Source of the DNA: Pontibacter sp. SGAir0037
Lineage (GTDB): Bacteria; Bacteroidota; Bacteroidia; Cytophagales; Hymenobacteraceae
Length of the DNA stretch: 64,000 nt
Direction of reading: 5' to 3'
NCBI RefSeq assembly: GCF_005491705.1
Contig: NZ_CP028092.1
Location: forward strand, 5,192,879 to 5,256,878
The notes under the pieces were generated by a model. The model was not told where the DNA came from and searched no databases. It worked only from the letters and a program-made list of their open reading frames with translations. The first letter of the stretch is position 1. Each line of letters starts with the position of its first letter. Made by a program: the position numbers and the translations under genes. Below are positions 43,630 to 53,061 of this stretch, piece after piece.

Positions 43630-44784
43630 ATGGCCAAGAGAGATTATTACGAAGTTTTGGGTGTAAGCAAAGATGCCTCTCAGGAGGAGATTAAAAAGGC
43701 TTACCGCAAAATCGCAATTAAATACCACCCTGATAAGAACCCGGACGACCCGACTGCCGAAGATAAATTTAAAGAGGCAGCAGAGGCCTACGAGGTGCTG
43801 AGTGATCAGCAGAAGCGCCAGCGTTATGATCAGTTTGGCCATCAGGGTATGAACGGAGGCGGCTTCGGCGGAGGTGGCATGAACATGGAAGATATTTTCT
43901 CCCAGTTCGGCGACATCTTTGGCGGAGGTGGCAGTCCGTTTGAAAGCTTCTTTGGTGGCGGAGGTGGCCGTTCGGGTGGTGGCCGTCGTACACGAAAAGG
44001 CAGTAACCTGCGCATTAAGCTGAAACTTGATCTGGAAGAAATAGCCAATGGCGTTGAAAAGAAGATTAAGGTGAAGCGCTATGTAGCCTGTGGTACCTGC
44101 GGTGGCAACGGAGCCAAAAGCAGTGCCGATATGCAAACCTGTAATTCCTGCCAGGGTTCCGGTCAGGTACGCAAGGTTGTAAATACTATGCTGGGCCAGA
44201 TGGTCTCCACTGCAACATGCCCTACCTGTAACGGTGAAGGACGTATTGTAACAAAAGGCTGCGAAACCTGCCATGGAACAGGACGTGAGTTGCAGGAAGA
44301 AGTTATTTCAATCAATGTGCCGGCTGGTGTAATGGATGGCATGCAGCTCTCTATGAGCGGCAAAGGTAACTATCCGGAGAGAGGTGGCGTGCCGGGAGAC
44401 CTGCTCATCCAGATCGAAGAAGAACTGCATCCCGTACTGAAACGAGATGGGAACAATGTTATCTTCGACCAGTATATCAGCTTTGTAGATGCTGCCCTTG
44501 GTGCCGATGTAGAAGTACCTACCATAGGCGGAAGAGTAAAGATTACCATAAAGCCAGGAACTCAAAGTGGCGAGATCTTCAGGCTGCGCGGTAAAGGTAT
44601 AAAAGATATCAACGGGTATGGCAAAGGCGATCAGCTGATCCATATCAACGTCTGGACGCCTAAATCTTTGAGCAGCGAAGAACGTGCTACGTTAGAGCGC
44701 CTGCGCGATTCGTCCAACTTTGCGCCACATCCCGGTAAAAACGACAAAGGCTTCTTTGAGAAAGTAAAAGATTACTTCCAGTAA
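43630..44784 (+). CDS. dnaJ: chaperone DnaJ
   Basis: Hsp40 co-chaperone of DnaK. The 384-residue protein has the J domain with HPD (about 33-35), a Gly/Phe-rich linker (74-120), four zinc-finger repeats (CGTCGGNG, CNSCQGSG, CPTCNGEG, CETCHGTG) and the C-terminal substrate domains. Type I DnaJ, full length. Operon with grpE. Confidence 0.96.
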   Translation: MAKRDYYEVLGVSKDASQEEIKKAYRKIAIKYHPDKNPDDPTAEDKFKEAAEAYEVLSDQQKRQRYDQFGHQGMNGGGFGGGGMNMEDIFSQFGDIFGGGGSPFESFFGGGGGRSGGGRRTRKGSNLRIKLKLDLEEIANGVEKKIKVKRYVACGTCGGNGAKSSADMQTCNSCQGSGQVRKVVNTMLGQMVSTATCPTCNGEGRIVTKGCETCHGTGRELQEEVISINVPAGVMDGMQLSMSGKGNYPERGGVPGDLLIQIEEELHPVLKRDGNNVIFDQYISFVDAALGADVEVPTIGGRVKITIKPGTQSGEIFRLRGKGIKDINGYGKGDQLIHINVWTPKSLSSEERATLERLRDSSNFAPHPGKNDKGFFEKVKDYFQ

Positions 44785-44803
44785 AAAGAAGTAGATGATA
44801 TAG

Positions 44804-44840
44804 AAAAGCCAGTTGTGCCTTAGCGTGCGACTGGCTTTTT
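44804..44840 (+). terminator. terminator of grpE-dnaJ
   Basis: AAAAGCCAGT (44804-44813) pairs with ACTGGCTTTT (44830-44839), with extra wobble pairs, followed by T. Confidence 0.85.
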
Positions 44841-44971
44841 GTTTATCCGGTTCTGCCTAAGCTTCATCTGAATATTGTTTTCATTAGTCGATTTGTAGGG
44901 CTAACCTCACCGATAAAATTTGCTCTTTCGCACAATAGAACTATTTTTGATTAAATAATAAGGAGAACAAA

Positions 44972-45886
44972 TTGAGCATCTTAAAAATTGATGGCGTTTC
45001 GAAACGCTATGCCAATCATACTGCCCTGGATCATGTAAGCTTCGAAATTCCGACAGGTTCCATTTTCGGGCTTTTAGGTCCTAACGGTGCTGGAAAAACC
45101 TCTCTTATTCGTATTATCACCCAGATTACAGGTGCCGATACAGGAGAAGTTTTTTTTAAAGGAGAACGTCTGAAGCCAGATCATATCATGGACATAGGCT
45201 ATTTACCGGAAGAACGCGGCCTTTACAAAAAAATGAAAGTAGGAGAGCAATTGTTATACCTGGCGCAGCTTAAAGGCCTGAGTAAAGCAGAAGCAAAACT
45301 CCGCATTAAAGCATGGATAGACCGCTTTGAGATAAAAGAATGGCTCGATAAGAACATAGAAGACCTGTCGAAAGGCATGCAGCAGAAGGTGCAGTTTATC
45401 GTAACGGTGCTGCACGAGCCTTCACTCATCATATTGGATGAGCCTTTCTCTGGTTTCGACCCGATCAATGCCAATCTTATCAAAGATGAAATTCTGCGAC
45501 TTCGTGAAAAGGGTGCCACCATTATCTTCTCTACGCACCGTATGGAGTCGGTGGAAGAGTTGTGTGATAACATAGCCTTGATTAACAGATCCCGCAAGGT
45601 GCTGGACGGGCCGGTAAAAGAAGTAAAAGATGCTTATAAAACCGATACCTACCAGGTAATAGGCAAAGGCAACCTACTGGTTTTATCGCCGGATTATGAA
45701 GTGCTGGAGCAGCATGAGAACCATGGCGTTTTCAGGGCTTCCATTAAGTTGCTGAACGGTGCTTCTCCTAATGATCTGCTACGCTACCTGGTGGAGCGTG
45801 TGGAGGTGCATTCCTTTGTAGAGCTGGTGCCAAGTATAAACGATATTTTTATCCGAAAAGTAAAGGAGACACATCATCATGAATAA
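44972..45886 (+). CDS. ABC transporter ATP-binding protein (NatA-like)
   Basis: ATPase of an ABC-2 exporter. Walker A GPNGAGKTS (about 36-44), signature LSKGMQQKVQ, Walker B LIILDEPFSG; about 304 residues with a C-terminal regulatory part. The family start (SILKIDGVSKRY) is at a TTG at 44972, supported by an AAGGAG Shine-Dalgarno at 44960-44965. It overlaps the permease gene by 8 bp. The NatAB type extrudes Na+; the substrate here is not proven. Confidence 0.9.
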   Translation: MSILKIDGVSKRYANHTALDHVSFEIPTGSIFGLLGPNGAGKTSLIRIITQITGADTGEVFFKGERLKPDHIMDIGYLPEERGLYKKMKVGEQLLYLAQLKGLSKAEAKLRIKAWIDRFEIKEWLDKNIEDLSKGMQQKVQFIVTVLHEPSLIILDEPFSGFDPINANLIKDEILRLREKGATIIFSTHRMESVEELCDNIALINRSRKVLDGPVKEVKDAYKTDTYQVIGKGNLLVLSPDYEVLEQHENHGVFRASIKLLNGASPNDLLRYLVERVEVHSFVELVPSINDIFIRKVKETHHHE

Positions 45887-47219
45887 AATTTGGCTGATCA
45901 TCCAGCGAGAGTACCTGACACGAGTGCGCAAGAAGAGTTTTATTATCATGACTTTTATCACGCCGCTGCTTTTGGCAGCCTTTATGGTAATTCCGGCCTG
46001 GCTGGCAACCATGGAAACCGGTGCGGAAACTGTTATGGTGCTGGATGAGAGCGGGCTTTTTGCAGATAAACTGGAAAATAAAAAGGACCTGCAGTTTGTT
46101 AAGGTGAATGAGGAATTGGAGCGCGCTAAAGTTATTTACAGCGAAACCGACTATACTGCCTTGTTATACATTCCGCAACTGGATATTAATAATCCCGGAG
46201 GTATCCGGCTTTACTCCAAGAAAAACACCAGCCTGCAGACTCAACTTCGCCTGGAGAATGTACTGGAAGCAGAAATTGAAAACCAGCGATTTGTAGCTTC
46301 TGGTATGGACAGAGCTACCCTGGATAAAATGAAAGCCAATATTTCTATTGCCGCCATTAACCTGAGCGATGGCAGCGAAAAAGACAACAATGCCATTGTA
46401 ACTTCCATTGCCGGTGTTGCCGGAGCCGTAGTTATTTATTTTTTCATTTTCCTGTATGGCGTTCAGATCATGAGGGGGGTGATAGAGGAGAAAGTAAACC
46501 GTATTGTAGAGGTGGTAATTTCTTCTGTTAAGCCTTTTCAGCTGATGATGGGGAAAATAGTGGGTATTGCAGCCGTTGGTTTAACACAGTTTCTGCTATG
46601 GGTAATACTGTCGTTTATTGTGGTAACCGGTGTGCAGGCCGCTTTCGGCATAAAACCGGCACCTACTCCCATGGAGCAGTTAGCTGCAGGGCAGGCCGCT
46701 GCCACCGGCGATGACCAGGACGAGTTGGAGCAGGCGCAGGAAGTAAAGGGTAATAAAATGCTCACAGAAGGCTTAAGTGCTTTATCAAACCTGAACATCC
46801 CCCTGATTGTCGGCTGTTTCCTGTTTTACTTTTTAGGAGGATATTTGCTGTACGGCTCCCTGTTTGGGGCCATAGGAGCTGCTGTAGATAACGAAACAGA
46901 CACACAGCAGTTTATGATGCCGATTACCATACCGCTTATTATTTCCTTTATCATGTCTTATACCATAGTCCTGAAAAACCCTGATGGGCCTGTGGCTTTC
47001 TGGATGTCTATTATTCCGCTTACCTCGCCCATTGTTATGATGGTGCGTGTGCCTTTTGGAGTACCTGGCTGGCAACTGCTGCTATCCATGGGGCTACTTA
47101 TTGCTGGCTTTATCATAACTACTTGGCTTGCAGGTCGTATTTATCGTGTAGGCATTCTGATGTATGGAAAGAAAGTGAATTACAAAGAACTTTCGAAGTG
47201 GTTATTTTACAGAGTTTAG
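45879..47219 (+). CDS. ABC-2 permease (NatB-like)
   Basis: A 446-residue membrane protein: one N-terminal span (about 25-45), a large extracytoplasmic domain (45-180), then about five spans (180-205, 225-255, 305-335, 345-365, 390-425). An unusual Gln/Glu-rich insertion (about 265-290) interrupts the membrane part. Partner of the ATPase it overlaps. Confidence 0.88.
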   Translation: MNKIWLIIQREYLTRVRKKSFIIMTFITPLLLAAFMVIPAWLATMETGAETVMVLDESGLFADKLENKKDLQFVKVNEELERAKVIYSETDYTALLYIPQLDINNPGGIRLYSKKNTSLQTQLRLENVLEAEIENQRFVASGMDRATLDKMKANISIAAINLSDGSEKDNNAIVTSIAGVAGAVVIYFFIFLYGVQIMRGVIEEKVNRIVEVVISSVKPFQLMMGKIVGIAAVGLTQFLLWVILSFIVVTGVQAAFGIKPAPTPMEQLAAGQAAATGDDQDELEQAQEVKGNKMLTEGLSALSNLNIPLIVGCFLFYFLGGYLLYGSLFGAIGAAVDNETDTQQFMMPITIPLIISFIMSYTIVLKNPDGPVAFWMSIIPLTSPIVMMVRVPFGVPGWQLLLSMGLLIAGFIITTWLAGRIYRVGILMYGKKVNYKELSKWLFYRV

Positions 47220-47259
47220 TTTTGGCTGTTAGTACAAAGTAAACTATAGAAGTAGAGAG

Positions 47260-47293
47260 AGTAGCTGGTCTGGCAGGAACGGCTACTTTTTTT
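47260..47293 (+). terminator. terminator of ABC transporter operon
   Basis: AGTAGCTG (47260-47267) pairs with CGGCTACT (47280-47287), one wobble, followed by a run of T. Confidence 0.65.
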
Positions 47294-47342
47294 ATTATAT
47301 TGTACTGATAAGAAACTGGTCCTTCCCATAAAATTTACTTGC

Positions 47343-48227
47343 ATGATGAAGCATCTTTTAAGCCTGCTCTGTTTGATAATGATCTCTACCCTTGTTGTTG
47401 CTCAGGAAAAAGACAAACCTGCTTATAAGCTTTTTACAAAGGCAGGAAAGAGCATTGGCTATGGCAAAATGTTGCAGGAGCTTCAGAAGGCAGATGTGGT
47501 GCTGTTTGGAGAGCAGCATAACGACCCGATTGCACACTGGCTGCAGCTGGAAGTAAGCCGGGACCTGCACAAAGCACACCAGCAGCAGTTTATAATAGGT
47601 GCCGAAATGTTCGAAGCCGATGTGCAGCTGGTTCTGGATGAGTATTTGGCAGGACAGGTGGCAGAAACAAATTTTGAGCAGGAATCCAGGCCGTGGAATA
47701 ACTATAAAACGGATTATAAACCAATTGTTCGTTTTGCCAAAGAAGCCAAAGTTCCATTTGTGGCTACCAATGTACCACGCCGCTATGCTGCGATGGTTTC
47801 TGCCGGTGGTCTCAAAGCTTTGGAAAGCACTTCTGCCGATGCAAAGAGATATATAGTACCCCTGCCAATAGAAGTAGACATGAGCCTGCCGGGCTATAAG
47901 AATATGCTCTCAATGTTTGGGAGCAACACACATGGCACTACCAAGGCAGAAAATGTGGTGCAGGCCCAGGCGCTGAAAGACGCAACCATGGCACATTTTA
48001 TCCAGGAGCAGCTGAACCGGCAGAAGAAGGTGTTACACCTGAACGGAGCGTATCATTCCGATAACTTCGAAGGCATTGGCTGGTATCTGCAAAAAAAGAA
48101 CCCGAAGGCTAAAATCACGACCATCACCACCATTCTACAGGAGGACCTGGAAAAGCTGTCGGATGAGCATAAAAATAAAGCAGATTTTATACTGGTGGTA
48201 CCAGCAGGCATGACCAGGACCTACTAA
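47343..48227 (+). CDS. ChaN-like haem-binding-family protein
   Basis: A secreted 294-residue protein: signal peptide (1-21, ending VVAQ), then a ChaN-type domain with VVLFGEQHNDP (about 50-60), GAEMFEAD and LNGAYHSDNFEG, the conserved segments of this family, members of which bind haem. The role in iron uptake is inferred from family only. No Cys after the signal, so not a lipoprotein. It stands alone, opposite to meaB. Confidence 0.82.
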   Translation: MMKHLLSLLCLIMISTLVVAQEKDKPAYKLFTKAGKSIGYGKMLQELQKADVVLFGEQHNDPIAHWLQLEVSRDLHKAHQQQFIIGAEMFEADVQLVLDEYLAGQVAETNFEQESRPWNNYKTDYKPIVRFAKEAKVPFVATNVPRRYAAMVSAGGLKALESTSADAKRYIVPLPIEVDMSLPGYKNMLSMFGSNTHGTTKAENVVQAQALKDATMAHFIQEQLNRQKKVLHLNGAYHSDNFEGIGWYLQKKNPKAKITTITTILQEDLEKLSDEHKNKADFILVVPAGMTRTY

Positions 48228-48238
48228 ATGGGTAGGTG

Positions 48239-49219
48239 TTAAATTAGCCTCAGCAATTCCGAAGCGGCGGCAAATGCCGACTTCTGCCCTTCTTTTACCT
48301 GCTCTGTAAAGTCAGGCAACAGGCTCTTTACCTGCGGGTGGGTATAAAACTTCTCTTCCAGCCCTTGCCGGATGGCCTCATGTAACCAGAGTAAGTTCTG
48401 CTGTTTTCTTTTTTTCTCAAAAAAGCCATTGTGCTGCGTTTGGTCCAGGTAAGCAGCAATGGTTTGCCAAATGGTATCGAGGCCGGCATCTTGTATAGCT
48501 GAACAAACTGATACTTTGGGAATCCAGCCAGAAGCAGTAGGAGGATAGAGGTGCAGTGCATTCTGGTACTCTGCTCGTGCGGCTTTGGCTTTATGTACGT
48601 TAGCACCATCGGCCTTGGTAATGGCAATCGCATCTGCCATTTCCATGATACCGCGCTTGATGCCCTGTAGCTCATCGCCGGCACCAGCCAACATCAGCAA
48701 CAGGAAAAAGTCGACCATGGCATGCACTGCCGTTTCTGACTGGCCAACACCTACTGTTTCTACAATAATGGCATCAAAGCCTGCAGCCTCGCACAACAGA
48801 ATTGTTTCGCGGGTATTGCGTGCAACGCCACCCAGAGACTTACCGGCTGGCGAAGGTCTTATAAAGGCCTGCGGATTGGTTGCCAGAGAATCCATGCGGG
48901 TTTTATCGCCTAATATACTGCCTCCGGAGCGCTGGCTCGTTGGATCTATCGCTAAAACAGCAATTTTCTTACCTTGATGATTGATCAGGTAATTACCGAA
49001 TGTCTCAATAAAAGTACTTTTGCCCACACCCGGAACACCTGTAATACCAATGCGCAACGAGTTGCCTGTGTAAGGTAGCAGCTGGTCAATTACTTGCTGT
49101 GCCAACTCCTGGTCGCTGGCCAATCTGCTCTCTACCAATGTAATGGCACGGCTTAACATGACACGGTCGCCGGCCATGATGCCTTCAATATACTTCTCTT
49201 TATGAAACCGTTTTGCCAA
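48239..49219 (-). CDS. meaB: methylmalonyl-CoA mutase chaperone GTPase MeaB
   Basis: G-protein that protects and reloads the B12 cofactor of methylmalonyl-CoA mutase, which is encoded at 56278-60357. The 326-residue protein has the P-loop GVPGVGKST (61-69), AIDPTSQRSGGSILGDKTRM (a family signature) and ETVGVGQSE. The genes are separated from the mutase by about 7 kb here. Confidence 0.92.
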   Translation of the reverse strand: MAKRFHKEKYIEGIMAGDRVMLSRAITLVESRLASDQELAQQVIDQLLPYTGNSLRIGITGVPGVGKSTFIETFGNYLINHQGKKIAVLAIDPTSQRSGGSILGDKTRMDSLATNPQAFIRPSPAGKSLGGVARNTRETILLCEAAGFDAIIVETVGVGQSETAVHAMVDFFLLLMLAGAGDELQGIKRGIMEMADAIAITKADGANVHKAKAARAEYQNALHLYPPTASGWIPKVSVCSAIQDAGLDTIWQTIAAYLDQTQHNGFFEKKRKQQNLLWLHEAIRQGLEEKFYTHPQVKSLLPDFTEQVKEGQKSAFAAASELLRLI

Positions 49220-49429
49220 TGCTTCTTACTCTTCCCGCAAATTTACTATTTCTCTGCTTTTTCACCACATGCTTTATTGCTTACAAGGTAAAGCAAATCA
49301 CAAAGGAAGGTTAAACATTGAATTTATTCTGAGGCGAAATGGTTAGTAGTGTCTGAAGGCCAGTTATATAGAAGCTGGTGAACAGGCATGTTTTCAACTT
49401 CAGGGCTTTAATAGCGCTTATTGAATTTA

Positions 49430-50827
49430 ATGAAACAAATTTGGATGCTTTTTGCCGCTTTGTTAGCGGTAAATGTTGCTGCTGAAGCACAAACTGAAAT
49501 GAATAATATTTCAGCTACAGGAAGGGGAGGGGTTGCGACTACATTTGTGCGCGACTATCAGGCAATAGGTATAAACCCCGCAAATATTGGAAAGAGTGAG
49601 TCCTTTATCTCTTTTTCTATTCTGGAAGGAGGTTTAAGGGCTAATTCAAACGCATTTACCCGTGCCAATTTGCCTGTTTTCAGGAACTATCTGAAAAGCG
49701 CTGAGGCAACGATGGCAGAACGGGCAGAGCTTTCCAACACCTTTAGTAATAGCAACCTGCTGAATGGCTCAGGAGACATCAATACCCTAGCCTTGTCTGT
49801 TAACTTCCCCCGTTTCGGAAGCTTTGCCTTTAGTAACCGGCAACGAGTGGTGGGGCAGGCATTTTTAAATAAGAACTTTTCTGACCTGATTTTCCTGGGT
49901 GAAAATGCTCCTTTTATAGCTGCCCTTCAACCGGCAGAGAGAATATTTCTGTCAGAAATTTTTAATGGTACCAACATTCAGACATTGTGGCTGAATGAGT
50001 GGAATCTGGCCTATAGCAAGAAGCTTCTCTCCTTGCCGAACCTGCAGCTGTATGGTGGCGTTGGCTATAAGTACATACAAGGTATGAACATGTATGCATT
50101 CAGCGCTCAAAACGGCGAATTGCAAACCTATGGCAGAAGCACCAGCTTGCTGGGGATCGATTATGAAGCCAGCTTAAATACTTCCAGTATCAGGTTTGTG
50201 GAAGGTGGGAACCGGTCACCTGTAGGTGCAGGCCATGGAATTGATCTGGGCCTGTCTGCTGATTTGGGGCTTTCAGATAAGGTGGTAAAAGTTAGTCTTG
50301 CGCTTACCGACATCGGGAAAATGACCTGGACTGAAAATTTTAAAGAAGGAAAAGATATCGGCTTTACCTTACCTACAGAGGCAGAGTTTGCTAAAAGCGG
50401 CGATATAAAAGCCTTTGCACTGGATGTAGCGGAGCAGGTGCTCGACAGTTCTATTGCTTATTCACCGGTAGATAGACTTACTACTGATCTGCCGACGCGC
50501 CTGCGAACAGGTATTGGCATTAAGCTAAGCGAAAAGGTAGAACTTGGGGTAGATTATGTGAAACCACTGAATAAAGCAGTCGGCAATATTCCTGACGATT
50601 TCATTGGTATTGGTATTGATCTGATGCCGCTTTCAAAACTACGCATCAGTTCAGGTGTGAGTACGGGAGCCGGCGAAAAGCTGAATCTTCCTTTAGGGAT
50701 AGCGTTTGTTACTTCTGCCTATGAATTTGGTATAAGCACACGTGATGTGACAGTACCCTTTTCCTCCGGCGAACAACTTAGAGGATCGTTAGCTGTCGGT
50801 TTCTTAAAATTCAGGATCAGGCGTTAA
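49430..50827 (+). CDS. outer-membrane beta-barrel-like protein (DUF5723-like)
   Basis: Start at the ATG at 49430 (465 residues), giving a signal peptide ending AEAQ; a TTG nine bases upstream is less likely. The mature protein has PorV/FadL-like features (GRGGVATTFVRDYQAIGINPANIG near the N-terminus, alternating beta strands, end in RIRR). It fits Bacteroidota outer-membrane proteins of the DUF5723 kind. Function unknown. Confidence 0.7.
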   Translation: MKQIWMLFAALLAVNVAAEAQTEMNNISATGRGGVATTFVRDYQAIGINPANIGKSESFISFSILEGGLRANSNAFTRANLPVFRNYLKSAEATMAERAELSNTFSNSNLLNGSGDINTLALSVNFPRFGSFAFSNRQRVVGQAFLNKNFSDLIFLGENAPFIAALQPAERIFLSEIFNGTNIQTLWLNEWNLAYSKKLLSLPNLQLYGGVGYKYIQGMNMYAFSAQNGELQTYGRSTSLLGIDYEASLNTSSIRFVEGGNRSPVGAGHGIDLGLSADLGLSDKVVKVSLALTDIGKMTWTENFKEGKDIGFTLPTEAEFAKSGDIKAFALDVAEQVLDSSIAYSPVDRLTTDLPTRLRTGIGIKLSEKVELGVDYVKPLNKAVGNIPDDFIGIGIDLMPLSKLRISSGVSTGAGEKLNLPLGIAFVTSAYEFGISTRDVTVPFSSGEQLRGSLAVGFLKFRIRR

Positions 50828-50845
50828 TATCATAAGATTAAGGTT

Positions 50846-50893
50846 CTAGAGCCACATAACCGACATTTCGTAAGGCCGGTTATGTGGCTCTAG
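50846..50893. terminator. long perfect convergent stem-loop
   Basis: A 17-bp perfect inverted repeat (50846-50862 and 50877-50893) with a 14-nt loop between two convergent genes; no T run. Confidence 0.65.
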
Positions 50894-50911
50894 CGTTATA
50901 GTTAATTCAGA

Positions 50912-52063
50912 TTATTTAGAGGCTTGTCCGGATTGCTTGGTTTTGGTTATCCCCTGTGGAAAGTTAGGTAAGCCCATATCACTTTTTTTACCTGCCAAAT
51001 GAAACCCGTTATCGGTATAAGTACAGGCCGTACCTGCTGCATTAGGTTTGCTGATGACGCCTAAGTAATTGCTGTCTTTACGGGCAATATAAATTTTACC
51101 ATCGGGAGCAAGTTGTATGGCTCCAATACGGGGGCTTGCAGATGTACCAACTACAACCGCCGATTTCGAAATAGCTGCGGCTGAACCTGCTTTCAGGTCA
51201 AACTGAATTACCTGTGCCTTGCCCCCTCCAATGCCATTAGCTGTGCCATACAGTTTAGTACCATCAGGCGAGAAAACAACACCGTACGCTTCTTCAAATC
51301 CCTTTAAAAGAATAGGGCCAGAAATTACGCCTGTGCTTTTGTTAAAGCTCAGCACTTCAAAATTACTTTCATCATCCCAGAGTGCGGATGCTAAACGGGT
51401 GCCATCCGGAGAAGGCGTTAAATACCCGATAGCTTTGCGGTTATTACCGCCGTGTACGGTTCCTACATTACTCACGACAGGCTGTACGCTTACACCTTCA
51501 GCAGAAACAAGGTAAGCCATATAGGCGTTGCTATTCCACCTGTGCCCGATTACCCACCAGTCGCGGTTATTGCTGTGCTTTACGGCAGTTAGTTTTTCAG
51601 TAGCAGGAGCGATCATAAATGAGTTTTTATAAACCAGGTCGCCGTTTCCGCCATCTTTTTTCATATTAATAATACTGTAGCGCATGCCATTCGACTGTGC
51701 TTGTATATCAGTAGTGAAAATATAATAGATGCTGTCGTTGCCGGGCTTTGGAAGGATCAGAGCCGACTGTGTAGACGATTTCATGCCCATCAGGCCATTC
51801 CCGTTTGGCATTACACGGTGGTTCCGGTTCCAGACGGTAATGCCGTTTGTATAAAACAAGAGGTTGCCATCTTTATCAGATATACTGGCGCTGCCTTCCT
51901 CAGTTATTAGTCTCCCATTCGTCTGAACAATAGCTGTATCGGGTTTAAAAGCTATACCAGCATTTTTTCCAAAATACCAGTTAGTGGTTTCTCCCTGGGC
52001 AGCCGCCGAAAAGCCGGATAAACTCAATGAAAGAGCGACTATGATGTGTTTTAAATTTATCAT
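50912..52063 (-). CDS. secreted beta-propeller protein
   Basis: A 383-residue protein with a signal peptide (MINLKHIIVALSLSLSGFSA, then AAQG) and WD40-like beta-propeller blades (YLTPSPDGTRLASALWDDE, YGVVFSPDGTKLYGTAN, IQLAPDGKIYIARKD). This resembles the N-terminal part of large secreted gliding-motility-type proteins of Bacteroidota (NWYFGKNAGIAF), but ends without a type IX secretion domain. Probably periplasmic or surface-bound. Function unknown. Confidence 0.7.
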   Translation of the reverse strand: MINLKHIIVALSLSLSGFSAAAQGETTNWYFGKNAGIAFKPDTAIVQTNGRLITEEGSASISDKDGNLLFYTNGITVWNRNHRVMPNGNGLMGMKSSTQSALILPKPGNDSIYYIFTTDIQAQSNGMRYSIINMKKDGGNGDLVYKNSFMIAPATEKLTAVKHSNNRDWWVIGHRWNSNAYMAYLVSAEGVSVQPVVSNVGTVHGGNNRKAIGYLTPSPDGTRLASALWDDESNFEVLSFNKSTGVISGPILLKGFEEAYGVVFSPDGTKLYGTANGIGGGKAQVIQFDLKAGSAAAISKSAVVVGTSASPRIGAIQLAPDGKIYIARKDSNYLGVISKPNAAGTACTYTDNGFHLAGKKSDMGLPNFPQGITKTKQSGQASK

Positions 52064-52209
52064 ATGAAATAGCCTTTACGTTGCATGACTGATTACAAAC
52101 AGAGTGCCAGGTTACAAAATGCCGCTTCCGGATGCAGGCAAAAGCTGTTGTGTTAAGGGTGAACAGGTAAATAAAAAATACTGATTATTATTAGCTGCTT
52201 TATTATAGC

Positions 52210-52257
52210 ATAGCAAGAGCCTCTAAAGCAGAATTCTGCTTTAGAGGCTCTTGCTAT
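52210..52257. terminator. 48-bp perfect palindrome
   Basis: Two 24-bp arms meet without any spacer at an EcoRI-like GAATTC centre (52233/52234). It lies 26 bp past the stop of the barrel-protein gene and 147 bp upstream of the start of the propeller gene, both on the minus strand. As RNA it is a strong hairpin, probably a terminator or 3'-end stabiliser; no T run follows. Confidence 0.6.
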
Positions 52258-52283
52258 ACCAAACGTAAGTTACCTAAGATCTA

Positions 52284-53021
52284 TTATGGGCAAGGGAGTT
52301 CATCTTTTTTACCCAGATTAAGGCTGAGACCTAGCATATGATGAAAATAGGTGTCATTTTTTGTTCCACCTGCAATACCATCGTATGCGTCTGAGAACGT
52401 ATAATGTTGCCCGAACTGATAAAAAACGCCTAATTTCTCATTTATATTGTATTTAAAACCAAGCGCAACAAGAAGAACGGGTGTGGTCATTCTGGTGCTG
52501 GTAGGCTCCCGCAGCCTTGTTTCTCCTTCAGTTCTCACGAAATTTGCCCCGAATGAAGTGAGAATATAAGGACCTAATTTGGGCTCTTCGTTTTTCATGA
52601 TAAGCCCATTCTTATCTTTCTCACCACCATGAATGAGCATTTTAAGGCCATGCAACTTTAGTTTTGCTCCTATAAGAGCTGTCCCCATGCTACCTTCATA
52701 ATATCCGCCAGCTCTGATTTTGGACTCATTCGATTCATAAGGATTTGAGCCACGGATGTGGCTGTCAATTTTGCCATAGCCAAGATGAATGCTCCCGTCA
52801 AAAATGCGGCTGAGATACCTGTTATAAGCTACACCGCCGCCGAAGGTCATGTTGGTAGACCAGTATTGGGAAGAAATATCGCCTGAATATTGGTAGCCAC
52901 TTCCGAATATTTCGATATTGTTGCGTTGCATTTTATTTTGTGCAGTGCCAGGTAGTGCTACACCAAGCACCAGCAGTGCTGCCAGTGTCAGAATAGGCAA
53001 GAAGGGTTTATAGTAGTTCAT
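52284..53021 (-). CDS. outer-membrane beta-barrel protein
   Basis: A 245-residue protein with a signal peptide (1-27, ending GTAQ) and alternating amphipathic strands with aromatic ends (GYQYSGDISSQYW, FYQFGQHYTFSDAY); resembles small OmpA/OprF-type barrels. It lies 40 bp after the trehalase gene in the same direction. Ends in ELPCP rather than an aromatic residue, which is unusual for barrels. Function unknown. Confidence 0.6.
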   Translation of the reverse strand: MNYYKPFLPILTLAALLVLGVALPGTAQNKMQRNNIEIFGSGYQYSGDISSQYWSTNMTFGGGVAYNRYLSRIFDGSIHLGYGKIDSHIRGSNPYESNESKIRAGGYYEGSMGTALIGAKLKLHGLKMLIHGGEKDKNGLIMKNEEPKLGPYILTSFGANFVRTEGETRLREPTSTRMTTPVLLVALGFKYNINEKLGVFYQFGQHYTFSDAYDGIAGGTKNDTYFHHMLGLSLNLGKKDELPCP

Positions 53022-53061
53022 AGTTATCTCAAAAAATTAACAGTACCCATAACAGTAGATC

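Noticed and set aside
43579..44274. 231-codon minus-strand frame in grpE-dnaJ
   Set aside because: Shadow of dnaJ, which has the J domain and four zinc fingers on the plus strand.
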